A DNA stretch of 38,901 nt, taken from assembly GCA_963559585.1 (NCBI GenBank), contig CAUWLJ010000024.1:1-38901 (forward strand), in the 5' to 3' direction. Positions 22,853-32,015 of this stretch are shown in pieces. Source of the stretch: Eisenbergiella sp963559585. GTDB lineage: Bacteria > Bacillota > Clostridia > Lachnospirales > Lachnospiraceae. Position 1 is the first letter of the stretch. Each line of letters begins with the position of its first letter. The notes under the pieces are model-generated. The model was not told where the DNA came from, ran no database searches, and saw nothing but the letters and a program-made list of their open reading frames with translations. The translations under genes were made by a program, and so were the position numbers.

Positions 22853-25120
22853 ATGAAAAGAAGCGGAAAAGCCTATCGAAGACTGGTTCTGTCCTTTGCA
22901 CTGATCTTTTTGATTCCCATAGGGATGAGCCTGGTATTTTATCTGTATATCTATCATACCGTCAGCGGGCAGACAGAGACTGCCAATCGAAGTCTGCTCA
23001 GCACGGTAAAAAGCGCCTGTGACAGAGAATTCCGGTTTTATGAAAATATGCTGGTGCAGCTTGCCCTGAACAGCTCCGTGCAGGAGCTGGCCGCTGTGCG
23101 GGGAGAGCTTGGCAGGGAGAGCGCCTTCGATCTGTACGATCTGTACAATGAGATCTCCTCCATGCTGGTGTCCGTGAACAAGAACGGGGATTACTGCCGG
23201 GATATGTTTGTCTATTTCAGGAACAGTGATGAGATCATCTCCTCCTATGGATGTATGAGCCTTGACATGTACTGTGAGCTGTACTGCGGAGACGGTTCAC
23301 AGATAAAGCAGGAGCTGCGTCAGGAGCTTACAGAGTACCATTTCCGGGATGCGGCCAGGATGGAGAGTCGTTGGACGAAGGATAATCCGGTGCTTCTTCT
23401 GACCATGTCGGCCCTGTAGGGAAAACCCGGGGATTCCACGGCCATGGTGGGACTGTGGCTGGACATGGGAGCCATGAACCACAGCGTGGAGGCTGTGGAG
23501 TGGGAAAACGGCCTGGACTGGCTGATCCTGGATGAGAACGGACAGGTGCTCAACCTTATGCAGGAGGGAGAAGGGCCTGAAATCTCCTATGAAGAAGGCG
23601 GACTGGAAGGGCAGAAAACGGCGTGGAAGGGAAAAGAATACCTTGCCTATACAGCGGCCTCCCAGGAGGGCGGGCGCAGATATGTGCTTCTCATGTCGGA
23701 ATCCCTGATCAGCGCCAGGGCGGGGCAGATACGCAATGCTTTTCTGGCTGGCCTTCTCCTGTGCACCTGCCTGGGCTTTGCGGTAGCTGCGGAGATGATG
23801 AGGGTGAACTATTCCCCGCTGAAAAAGATCATGGAGCTGTTCCGTACCCAGGGAGGGGATCAGGAGGACTGGGATAACGAATATCAGTATCTGGAAAACA
23901 GCGCGGTTTCCTTTTTTAAGGAGCATTCCGACTTCCGCCAGCGGGTGGAGGAGAACCGCAGGACGCTGCGCCAGTATTATCTGGCCAGTCTCCTGGAGGC
24001 GCCCTATGATGCGGCGCGGGATGAGCAAAGCCGGGCCGCCGCACCGGGCATGGATACGGGGAGCAATCTGGTGCTTCTGTTCCATATCCAGGAGAAGGAG
24101 GGGGATTCCATGGATGGCCTGAAGCGTTTCATCGTCCGGAATGTGTTCGGCGAGGGGATCGGAGAACATTTCCGGCAGGAGACGGTGGAACTTGGGGAAA
24201 CGGTGGCCATGGTCCTGAACCTGGGAAGGGGGCAGGAGGAGTATGAGGAGCTTTTGATGGATACTGCGGACGGACTGCAGCGTTTTATTCAGGAAAATTT
24301 CGGATTTCATGTAGCGGTGCTGGCAGGGGAGCCTCATGAGGGGCTGGCAGGCATTCATGAATCCTTTCTGGAGGCCGTAAAGGCGGAGGAATTTCTGGAT
24401 GCGCCGGATGTGGATTTCATCAGCTACAGGGAAATCAGGAATCGTTCCAAAGGCAGCTATGCCTATACCCGGGAGCAGGAGGAAAGAATCCTTGGCGCGC
24501 TGGTATCCCGCAATACGGAGCTTGCCGTTTCCTATATCAATAAGGTTCTGGATGTGAATTTCCTGGAAAACAGGCTTTCCCCGGATATGCGCAGATGTCT
24601 TCTGTATGACCTGGCGGGCACGCTGATGAAGGCTTCCTCAGAGACAGGCCTTCCGGCCAAAAATGAGCGGGGGGGGGTACAAATGGAATGGGAGCTGGAG
24701 GAGCTGGCCGGGAAGAAAAGCCTGAAGGAGGTCAAGGCCATTTTAAAGAAAATGGCGGAGGACGTGAGCGAAACGGAGCCGGACGGCGCGCAGGAGAACC
24801 AGAGCAGACAGCTCTGCCAGGAGGTGCTTTCTTATATTAATGCCAACTACAGCGATCCGGATCTGAACATTTCCCAGACCGGGCAGCATTTCCATATGAC
24901 CCCTGCCTACCTGTCCTCCATCTTCCGCAGGGAGATGGGAGAGAGCCTGCTTAAAGTAATCACTCAGACCAGGGTGAGGAAGGCTGAGGAGCTGCTCAGC
25001 CAGGGAGTGAGCGTGGTGGAGGCAGGAGAGCGGGTGGGCTTTAGGGACAGCTCCACCTTCATCCGCACCTTTAAAAAGTACACAGGCGTCACTCCGGGAC
25101 AGATAAAAGGGACAAAATGA
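22853..25120 (+). pseudogene. YesN-type membrane sensor/AraC regulator interrupted by an in-frame TAG
   Basis: Read through the stop, this is a 755-codon regulator of the YesN/AraC membrane type. An N-terminal membrane helix (RLVLSFALIFLIPIGMSLVFYLYIY), an extracellular sensor domain, a second helix (AFLAGLLLCTCLGFAVAA), and a C-terminal AraC HTH (QEVLSYINANYSDPDLNISQTGQHFHMTPAYLSSIFRREMG... VGFRDSSTFIRTFKKYTGVTPGQ). TAG at 23417-23419 (codon 189) splits the sensor; both halves are in the same frame, and one base change (CAG to TAG) explains it. The right half could restart at ATG 23444 but would lack helix 1. A G9 run at 24669-24677 is in frame here. It is the natural regulator of the direct-repeat promoters of this locus. 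Confidence 0.85.
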
Positions 25121-25122
25121 TA

Positions 25123-25192
25123 GGGAATTTTAGTTTTTGTCAGTGGTTTCGAGATTTTGTATATATAAAATGTACATAAAATGCGTTATTAT
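25123..25192 (+). promoter_or_regulatory. AraC-type direct-repeat site and -10 box before the binding-protein gene
   Basis: The 20-base sequence shared with 19358-19377 begins 3 bases after the regulator stop. Half-sites TTTTTGTCA (25134) and ATTTTGTAT (25154) are again exactly 20 bp apart, and a TATTAT box is at 25187-25192, 33 bp from the second half-site (32 in the other promoter). Confidence 0.65.
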
Positions 25193-25263
25193 TTCCTCAT
25201 AAAGCACACGAAATGCACAATTAGCAAAAAGCGGATGTGCTGACTAAAAAGGAGGAAAAGGTA

Positions 25264-26946
25264 ATGAGAAGAAAGTGGAAAAAGTCAGCTGCTCTGTTTG
25301 CAGCGCTGACGATGGCCGGATCCCTTCTGGCCGGCTGCGGAAGCAGCACGGAAACTTCCAATGAGAATGGAGGAGCTTCCGAGCCTGCCAAGACGGAGGA
25401 ACAGGCGGAGAGCGGCGCGGATGCAGGGGCATCGGCAGAGCCCTCTGAGGTATCCTATCCCCTAGCCGACGGAGGGGAGCTTACCTACTGGCTGCAGTTA
25501 AACGGCAACGTATCCGCCAATTTTACCAATCTGGGAGATACGGAGCTGGGCAAGGCCTGGCAGGAGAACACAGGAGTGACCATAGAATTCCAGCATCCCG
25601 CCGCCGGACAGGAGAACGAACAGTTCAACCTGATTGTGGCGGACGGTAATCTGCCGGATATTATGGAATGGCAGTGGCTGAACAAGTATCCCGGCGGCCC
25701 TGCAAAGGCCATTGACGATGGCATTATCATTCCCTTTAACGACATCATCGACCAGTACTGCCCGAACCTGAAAAAGTACCTGGCCGAGAATCCCGACATT
25801 GACAAAATGGTGAAAACGGACGAAGGCGAGTATTTCGCATTCCCCTTCATCCGCGGCGAGGAGGGCCTGTGCTACACCGTAGGCGGCTTCATCCGTCAGG
25901 ACTGGCTGACGGAGCTGGGGCTTGAGGTTCCCACCACGGTGGACGAGTGGCATACCGTGCTGACCGCTTTCAAGGAGAAAAAGGGTGCGGCGGCTCCTTT
26001 CTGCTTTGACTGGTCCAATTTCAAAAAGTCCAATCCCATTGCCTTCGCATACGGCGTTGGAACGGCCAATGACAGCAATTACTATCTGGATGATAATGGA
26101 GAGGTTCAGTTCTATGCCTCCTCTGATCAGTTCAAGGAATATCTGATGACCATGAACCAGTGGTATAATGAAGGGCTGCTTGACCGCGACCTGGCTACTC
26201 TTAACGGTGACCAGATACTCTCCAAGATGACCACTGATCAGGCGGGCGCGTCTGTGGGCTGGGCAGCATCCCGTATGCAGGTTATGATTACCACCGCACA
26301 GGCTTCAAATCCGGACTACATGCTGGTTCCTACCCCGGTTCCCACTCTGAAGGAGGGAGAGACTCCTGTATACGGCTTCATCGAGAATCAGTTCCCTGAT
26401 GTGGGAGCCGCCATCACCTCCAGCTGTGAGAACGTGGAGCTGGCGGCCAGATTCCTGGACTACGGCTATTCAGAGGAAGGCCACAATATGTTTAACTTCG
26501 GTACCGAGGGCGTTTCCTACAACTGGGAGGGCGATCATGCCGTATATACCGAGGAAATCACCGCAAATCCCGATGGATGGCCCATCGCTCAGGCGCTTGG
26601 CAAGTACATCCGCGGCAACTATAACGGGCCCTTCGTTCAGGACATGAACTATCTGGAGGAGTATCTGCAGCTTCCTACCGTAAAGGAATGTCCCACCACC
26701 TGGGCCGTGGAAACCGCAGCGGAGCATACCATGCCCAATGTAACCCCTACCCAGGAGGAGGCCGACGAGCTGGCCACTATCCACAATGAGATCAATACCT
26801 ATGTGGACGAGATGGTGCTGAAGTTCATCTTCGGAACGGAGAGCTTCGACAGCTGGGATACCTATCTGGAGACTCTGAACAATATGGGGCTTCCCAGAGC
26901 CATTGAGATTCAGAAGGCGGCTCTGGAGCGCTACAATGCAAGATAA
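25264..26946 (+). CDS. Extracellular solute-binding lipoprotein (LplA/YtcQ type)
   Basis: 560-residue sugar-binding lipoprotein of the ABC importer. Signal peptide MRRKWKKSAALFAALTMAGS with lipobox LLAGC (lipidated Cys25), then a Ser/Glu/Ala-rich linker to about residue 70. The large binding domain has VTIEFQHPAAGQENEQFNLIVADGNLPDIMEW and EYFAFPFIRGEEGLCYTVGGFIRQDWLTELGLEVPTTVDEWHTVL, typical of the family 1 oligosaccharide binders paired with LplB/YtcP permeases. A GTG at 25237 is in frame, but GGAGG (25251-25255) supports ATG 25264. It ends 60 bases before a strong terminator, so it is probably made in excess over the permeases. Ligand: probably a uronic-acid oligosaccharide. Confidence 0.95.
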   Translation: MRRKWKKSAALFAALTMAGSLLAGCGSSTETSNENGGASEPAKTEEQAESGADAGASAEPSEVSYPLADGGELTYWLQLNGNVSANFTNLGDTELGKAWQENTGVTIEFQHPAAGQENEQFNLIVADGNLPDIMEWQWLNKYPGGPAKAIDDGIIIPFNDIIDQYCPNLKKYLAENPDIDKMVKTDEGEYFAFPFIRGEEGLCYTVGGFIRQDWLTELGLEVPTTVDEWHTVLTAFKEKKGAAAPFCFDWSNFKKSNPIAFAYGVGTANDSNYYLDDNGEVQFYASSDQFKEYLMTMNQWYNEGLLDRDLATLNGDQILSKMTTDQAGASVGWAASRMQVMITTAQASNPDYMLVPTPVPTLKEGETPVYGFIENQFPDVGAAITSSCENVELAARFLDYGYSEEGHNMFNFGTEGVSYNWEGDHAVYTEEITANPDGWPIAQALGKYIRGNYNGPFVQDMNYLEEYLQLPTVKECPTTWAVETAAEHTMPNVTPTQEEADELATIHNEINTYVDEMVLKFIFGTESFDSWDTYLETLNNMGLPRAIEIQKAALERYNAR

Positions 26947-27006
26947 GCTTCTTGAAAATGCGCGAAGGGCGGCGGCCTGAACAAAGGCTCCGCCCGGAGG
27001 GGTGCA

Positions 27007-27042
27007 GAGCCGGAAGCCTGAAAACGGCTTCCGGCTCTTTTT
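27007..27042 (+). terminator. Intrinsic terminator between binding protein and permeases
   Basis: GAGCCGGAAGCC (27007-27018) pairs with GGCTTCCGGCTC (27026-27037), followed by TTTTT. No new promoter is evident in the 22 bases to the permease start, so readthrough must supply the permeases, a common way to lower their dose. Confidence 0.85.
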
Positions 27043-27064
27043 ATAAAAAGAGAGGATTGAAGCG

Positions 27065-27986
27065 ATGAAGGGAAATTCATTTGGGCAAAGAGTGAAGAAG
27101 GACATGCGCAGAAACTGGTCCCTCTATCTGCTGGTGCTTCCGGTGCTCATTTTCTATGCCATTTTTATGTACAAGCCCATGTATGGGGCAATCATTGCAT
27201 TTATGGATTATAAGCCTGCCAAGGGCATATCGGGCAGCGACTGGGTAGGGCTTGAAAACTTTATCCGGTTCTTTACCGGGCCTTATTTCTGGCGGCTTCT
27301 GAAAAACACGCTGCTGCTTTCTATTTACAACATCATCTGGGGCTTCCCGGCTCCCATCATTCTGGCCCTGCTTCTGAACGAGGTGAAGAATAAAAAGTTC
27401 AAGAAAACGGCGCAGACCATTACCTATCTGCCCCATTTCATCTCCCTGGTGGTAGCCTGCGGAATGATCAAGGATTTCTGCCTGACCACGGGGCTTTTCA
27501 ATGATATTATTACCCTGTTCGGGGGGGGAGGCAAGTCCGCTTCTGCAGAATCCCGCCTACTTCAGGACGATCTATACGGTATCCAGTATCTGGCAGGAGG
27601 TGGGCTGGGGCTCCATCATCTATCTGTCGGCCCTGTCCGGAGTGGACAGCCAGCTTTATGAGGCGGCGTCCATTGACGGGGCAAACCGCTGGAAGCAGAC
27701 CCTGCACGTGACGCTTCCGGGCATTGCGCCCACCATCATCATCATGCTGATCCTGCGTATGGGCTCCCTGATGAGCATGGGCTATGAGAAGACAATCCTT
27801 CTGTACAATCCTTCCACCTATGAGACGGCGGACATCATTTCTTCTTATGTATATCGTGCCGGTCTGCTGGAGCAGGATTGGAGCTATTCAACGGCAATCG
27901 GTCTGTTCAACTCTGTGATCAACTGCATTCTTCTGGTGGTAACCAACCAGATCAGCAGACGGACGACAGAAAGCAGCCTGTGGTAA
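27065..27986 (+). pseudogene. LplB-type sugar permease, frameshifted at a G8 run
   Basis: The first 152 codons (YLLVLPVLIFYAIFMYKPMYGAIIAFMDYKP, NTLLLSIYNIIWGFPAPIILALLLNEV) are the N-terminal half of an LplB-type ABC permease. After the G8 tract (27521-27528) the frame runs into unrelated sequence and stops at 27661. Removing one G gives LFGGEASPLLQNPAYFRTIYTVSSIWQEVGW, which continues to 27986 with the EAASIDGANRWKQTLHVTLPGI loop that contacts the ATPase. So a single extra G breaks it. Full length would be about 306 aa. It could be a sequencing slip, slipped-strand variation or true decay. No ATPase is in the locus, as usual for importers that share MsmK-type ATPases. Confidence 0.88.
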
Positions 27987-27998
27987 GGAGGGTCAGAT

Positions 27999-28877
27999 AT
28001 GAAGGTGAAGGTATCAAAGGGAGAGAGAATCTTCCGTGTATTCAATTATATTTTTCTGTCCATAGTTGTCCTGCTCTGCCTGTATCCCATGTGGCATGTG
28101 GCCATGGGCTCCATCAGCGACGGCAGCAGGCTGATTTCCCACAGAGGGCCGCTGCTTGCGCCGCTGGGCTTCAGCATGGATGCTTATATCCGTGTGTTCA
28201 AGAATCCGAATATTCTTACAGGATATACGAACACCTTGTTTATTCTGGTGATCGGCGTTATACTGAGCCTGATCATGACCTCTCTGGGGGCTTACTTTTT
28301 CTCCAGAAAGGGAGTGATGTTCAAGAAGCCTCTGATGATGCTGGTTATGTTTACCATGTTTTTCTCCGGCGGCATGATCCCCTTCTATATGACGCTGCGG
28401 GACATGCACCTGACCAACAGTCTGTGGGGACTGATCGTTCCTTTCATGGTGAGCACCTACAATATGATCATCCTGCGCACCTCCTTCGAGGCCATCCCTG
28501 AAAGCCTGATGGAGGCGGCCAAGATTGACGGCGCGGGCCATATCACCATCCTCATCAAGGTGGTGCTGCCGCTTTCCAAGGCGATCCTGGCGGTTATGGT
28601 GCTTTATTACGGCGTGGCGATCTGGAACGGATGGTTCTGGGCATCTGCCATCCTTCGTGACAGGGACAAGTATCCGCTGCAGCTCATCCTCAGAGAGATT
28701 CTTCTGTCCAACGATTCCCAGGCTATGTCCGGGGGAGCGGGAGGAGACGCGGAGGCGATCTCCCAGACCATCAAATATGCGACGATCATGGTTGCCACAG
28801 TGCCGATTCTGTGCGTGTATCCTTTCCTGCAGAAGTATTTTGCATCCGGCGTTATGATCGGCGCGGTAAAGGAGTGA
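27999..28877 (+). CDS. YtcP-type sugar ABC permease
   Basis: 292 residues with six membrane helices, of the carbohydrate permease family CUT1. KGERIFRVFNYIFLSIVVLLCLYPMWHVAMGSISD is the first helix region; GGMIPFYMTLRDMHLTNSLWGLIVPFMVSTYNMIILRTSFEAIPESLMEAAKIDGAGHITILIKVVLPLSKAIL holds the EAA loop. It partners the LplB-type permease 12 bases upstream and the binding protein at 25264. The ribosome site is AAGGAGGG. It ends 7 bases before the next gene. Confidence 0.95.
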   Translation: MKVKVSKGERIFRVFNYIFLSIVVLLCLYPMWHVAMGSISDGSRLISHRGPLLAPLGFSMDAYIRVFKNPNILTGYTNTLFILVIGVILSLIMTSLGAYFFSRKGVMFKKPLMMLVMFTMFFSGGMIPFYMTLRDMHLTNSLWGLIVPFMVSTYNMIILRTSFEAIPESLMEAAKIDGAGHITILIKVVLPLSKAILAVMVLYYGVAIWNGWFWASAILRDRDKYPLQLILREILLSNDSQAMSGGAGGDAEAISQTIKYATIMVATVPILCVYPFLQKYFASGVMIGAVKE

Positions 28878-28884
28878 GTGTGAA

Positions 28885-30831
28885 TTGAAGGAAAAAAAGA
28901 TCTGTGTGAAGCCGGCCCCGGATATGGGGCTGGCCTTCTCGCTGGATACGGACACGCTTGGCATAAGCGTACAGGCCGGAGGGGCAGTATGGGATACAAG
29001 AGCGGATTTCTGCCCCTCCATCATTACGGATGAAGGCGCGCTGCCCTTCACCCGCTGGAAACAGATCCGCCATGAGAGGGTGAAAACGGGCTTCGGGGAA
29101 GGGATCAGAACCTCCTTCCGCTGTCTGGACGGGGATGAGGCCTCCTATGCCTTTGATATCCTCTGCTGGGCGGAGGAGACGGGGAAGGACGAGGATGAGC
29201 GGGGAGTGCGCCTGCACTGCGAATGGTTTCCCATCCGGGAGACCGGGCTTTCCATCCGGGAAGTCCGCTGGCCCGGCCCCATGGAGTTTTCCAATCCCTC
29301 CAGAGACTGGTATACCCTGGTGAACCAGGGACAGGGTGTTCTGATTCCCAATGACTGGGCCGTGCCTGTGAACAGCCTTTCCTTTCAGGGAAGATTCCTG
29401 ACAGCCGGAGGCTATATGCCCTGGTTCGGCCAGGTGAAGGAGCGGCAGGGCTATATCGCCATCGCCGGGACGCCCTGGAACGCAGGAGCCTATGTGGAGC
29501 ATCCGGCGGGCGGCCCCCACACCAGCATCGGTATCTGGTGGGAGCCAAGCCTTGGAAAAATGGATGACAGAAGGTGTGTGACCTATACCTTCCTTGAGGA
29601 CTGCGACTACAACGATCTGTGTGCGGTCTACAGAGATTATGCCAGACAGACCGGCCTTCTGGTGACGCTTAGGGAGAAAGCGGCCAGAGTGCCCTCTGTG
29701 GAAAAGCTCACAGGCTGTGCCTTCGTCCACTGCGGCATCAAGACGAAGGTGAACCCTCTTTCCGATTTTTATGACAAGGACCAGCCTGACAAGAACGACC
29801 ATGTGACCCCTTTTGAGAAAAGGGAGCGCCTGATCAGGGACTTTTCCCGCCTGGGTGTGGAGAAGCTGTACCTCCATCTGGACGGCTGGGCAGAGCCGGG
29901 GTATGACAACAAACACCCGGACTATCTGCCAGCCTGCACAGAGGCCGGAGGCTGGGAAGGCATGAAGAAGCTGGCGGACACCGTGCACGAGTGCGGCTAT
30001 CTGTTCGGCATCCACGACCAGTACCGGGATTTCTACCTGGATGCGGAAAGCTTTGATCCGGAGGAAGCGGTGCGCCTTCCCGACGGCTCCATGCCTCAGC
30101 ACAGCCGCTGGGCCGGAGGCCCCCAGTCCTACCTCTGCGCTTCCAGAGCCCCCTACTATGTGAAGCGCAATTTCCATGAGATCGCGGCAAACGGCATTCA
30201 CCTGGACGGAGCCTACCTGGACGTGTTCACCTGCAACGAAGGAGACGAGTGCGCCAATCCGGCCCACCGCATGAGCAGGAGGGAATGCTACGGCTACAGA
30301 AAACAGTGCTTTGACTGGCTTCTGTCCAGAAACATCCTGCCCAGCTCGGAGGAGGTCTCCGACTGGAGCATGCAGAGCCTGGTGTTCTGCCACTATGCGC
30401 CCTATCACTTTATGCTCCAGAAGCCCGGAGCCGACCGGGAAGGAATCCCGGTGCCCCTTTTCAACCTGGTCTACCACGACTGCGTGGTGGAGCCCTGGAT
30501 GATGGATATTCTTTCCTATACGGACGGAGCGGGAAAGGAACACAGGGAGGACCTGATGCTCTACGCTCTCTTAAACGGAGGAGCGCCCTACCTGGTGCGG
30601 GACGGCGCCTATGAGAATACCGACGGCTCCTTTGCAGGCTGCGACGGCCTTACCCCGGAGGAAACGGCGGCCCGCTGCCTGACGGTACAGAGGCTGCATG
30701 AAAAAGTGGCCTTCTCCCGCCTCCTGCGCCATGATCTCCTGGATCCGGAAGGGAAACGCCAGACCAGCCTGTTTTCCGACGGGACGAAGGTGACGGTGGA
30801 TCTGGAGAAGGGGACCTATACCATAGAATAA
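28885..30831 (+). CDS. DUF5696-like putative glycoside hydrolase
   Basis: 648 residues, no signal peptide. The N-terminal third is beta-rich (galactose-mutarotase-like impression). The middle is a probable TIM barrel: YLHLDGWAEPGYDNKHPDYLPAC, GGWEGMKKLADTVHECGYLFGIHDQYRDFYLDAESF, then HLDGAYLDVFTCNEGD and SSEEVSDWS. The Asp in LDGAYLDVF and the Glu in SSEEVSD are candidate catalytic acids. From memory the layout resembles DUF5696 proteins and distantly the GH101/GH129 endo-galactosaminidase group; activity is unproven. TTG start with GGAG 10 bases upstream, 7 bases after the permease stop. It is probably the glycosidase that finishes the oligosaccharide imported by this system. Confidence 0.75.
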   Translation: MKEKKICVKPAPDMGLAFSLDTDTLGISVQAGGAVWDTRADFCPSIITDEGALPFTRWKQIRHERVKTGFGEGIRTSFRCLDGDEASYAFDILCWAEETGKDEDERGVRLHCEWFPIRETGLSIREVRWPGPMEFSNPSRDWYTLVNQGQGVLIPNDWAVPVNSLSFQGRFLTAGGYMPWFGQVKERQGYIAIAGTPWNAGAYVEHPAGGPHTSIGIWWEPSLGKMDDRRCVTYTFLEDCDYNDLCAVYRDYARQTGLLVTLREKAARVPSVEKLTGCAFVHCGIKTKVNPLSDFYDKDQPDKNDHVTPFEKRERLIRDFSRLGVEKLYLHLDGWAEPGYDNKHPDYLPACTEAGGWEGMKKLADTVHECGYLFGIHDQYRDFYLDAESFDPEEAVRLPDGSMPQHSRWAGGPQSYLCASRAPYYVKRNFHEIAANGIHLDGAYLDVFTCNEGDECANPAHRMSRRECYGYRKQCFDWLLSRNILPSSEEVSDWSMQSLVFCHYAPYHFMLQKPGADREGIPVPLFNLVYHDCVVEPWMMDILSYTDGAGKEHREDLMLYALLNGGAPYLVRDGAYENTDGSFAGCDGLTPEETAARCLTVQRLHEKVAFSRLLRHDLLDPEGKRQTSLFSDGTKVTVDLEKGTYTIE

Positions 30832-30848
30832 TACGGTTGCACCCATGC

Positions 30849-30888
30849 TTTAAGAAAAGTTCTGTGTGTTTATGGAACTTTTCTTAAA
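30849..30888. terminator. Palindrome after the carbohydrate locus
   Basis: TTTAAGAAAAGTTC (30849-30862) and GAACTTTTCTTAAA (30875-30888) form a perfect 14-bp stem about 18 bases after the stop. The T-run is inside the stem arm, so it could terminate in either direction. It also marks the change from GC-rich to AT-rich sequence. Confidence 0.6.
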
Positions 30889-30927
30889 TGGGATCACTCG
30901 CTATCTACAAAATATAGGAGGATGAAG

Positions 30928-31025
30928 ATGTTACAAAAAAAATTAGTGTTATTATTCCTGTTTATAATTCTGAAAAATGGATAGAAGCATGCCTGGATTC
31001 AGTTATTAAGCAAATATTTTTATAA
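30928..31025 (+). pseudogene. Remnant of a family 2 glycosyltransferase start
   Basis: After AGGAGG and ATG 30928, an A8 run shifts the frame. In the neighbouring frame 30942-31025 reads ISVIIPVYNSEKWIEACLDSVIKQ, the unmistakable start of a GT2 enzyme, then stops. With nine A's the ATG would lead directly into it. Only about 30 codons remain, then a second GT2 gene begins. Confidence 0.7.
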
Positions 31026-31047
31026 TATTGCAGAAGGAGGAAATGAA

Positions 31048-31962
31048 ATGAATCCTCAAATTACAGTACTTATGACTTCTTACAATACGGGTAGGTATAT
31101 TAAGGATGCTATAAACAGTATTCTTTCGCAAACTTACCAAGACTTTGAACTAATCGTTATAAACGATGGTTCAACGGACAATACGGATGAAATAGTGACT
31201 GGTATTCGGGATGATAGACTTCGGTATATAAGATCAGATAAAAATCAAGGAATTCCTTTTTCTAGAAATCTTGGATTGGACATGGCTCGAGGAAAATACA
31301 TAGCTATTATGGATTCAGATGATATTGCGCCTCCTTATCGTCTTCAGGATCAATATGACTATATGGAGAGTCATCCAAACGTGGGAGTTTTGTCTGGGGA
31401 CGCTTTTAACTTTGGAGTGGAGAACAGATACCGGGTAGCGATTCAAGGGAACGAAAGAATTCAGTACCGCTTTTTCTTCCGGTGTCCGATCAACAATCCT
31501 GCTGCAATGATGCGCAAGGACATACTAGAACGGGCGAATATCAGGTATGATACCCGATATTCGGTTTGTAGTGATTATAAGTTCTGGATTGATCTACTGA
31601 ATCGGACATAATTTGCAAACCTAGGCGGGAAGCCCTATGTTTTTTATCGCACTGGCCACTCGGAAAGTATTACCACGGAAACCAGCCAGTTGGAAACGGT
31701 ACGGGAAAGGGATCAGGTGGTAAAGGAAATTTCATATGGTTTTCTTGACCGCTTTGGACTTTTCCTGTCCAAGGAGGAATATGATACAGTTTACATCTTT
31801 CGTAGTTATGAGGAAAAGCATCCCAATATTTCGGATTATGAGAAAATGGCTGAATGCTTAGAAAAGTTGATTAAACAAGGCAAAAATGTAATGGCAAGGA
31901 GTGATTTATGGGAGGAAGAAATGCGATTTTGGCTTGCGAAATGTAAACAAATAGTAACCTAA
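31048..31962 (+). pseudogene. Family 2 glycosyltransferase interrupted by in-frame TAA
   Basis: GT2 enzyme of the GT-A fold: ITVLMTSYNTGRYIKDAINSILSQTYQDFELIVINDGSTDNTDEI (nucleotide-sugar site), GKYIAIMDSDDIAPP (DxD-like metal motif) and FRCPINNPAAMMRKDIL. It stops with TAA at 31609-31611 (codon 188) after LLNRT, but the same frame continues FANLGGKPYVFYRTGHSESITTE and so on to 31962, as in intact relatives. A single codon change broke the gene. The stretch is visibly richer in A/T than its neighbours, suggesting acquisition from a lower-GC source. Ribosome site AAGGAGG. The catalytic half alone might still fold, but loss of the C-terminal part argues against function. Confidence 0.8.
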
Positions 31963-32015
31963 AGGAAGAATAAGGATAGAACTGCAAATACAGCTACCTC
32001 ATAAGGAGGGAAAAA

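Noticed and set aside
23417..23419. Programmed readthrough or recoding of the TAG in the regulator
   Set aside because: No downstream stem-loop or recoding context is seen, and a simple CAG-to-TAG change explains it.
30849..32015. Peptide precursor gene for a RiPP exported by the ABC pair
   Set aside because: No short frame with leader-core features, and the exporters lack a C39 protease domain. The gap is filled by glycosyltransferase remnants.
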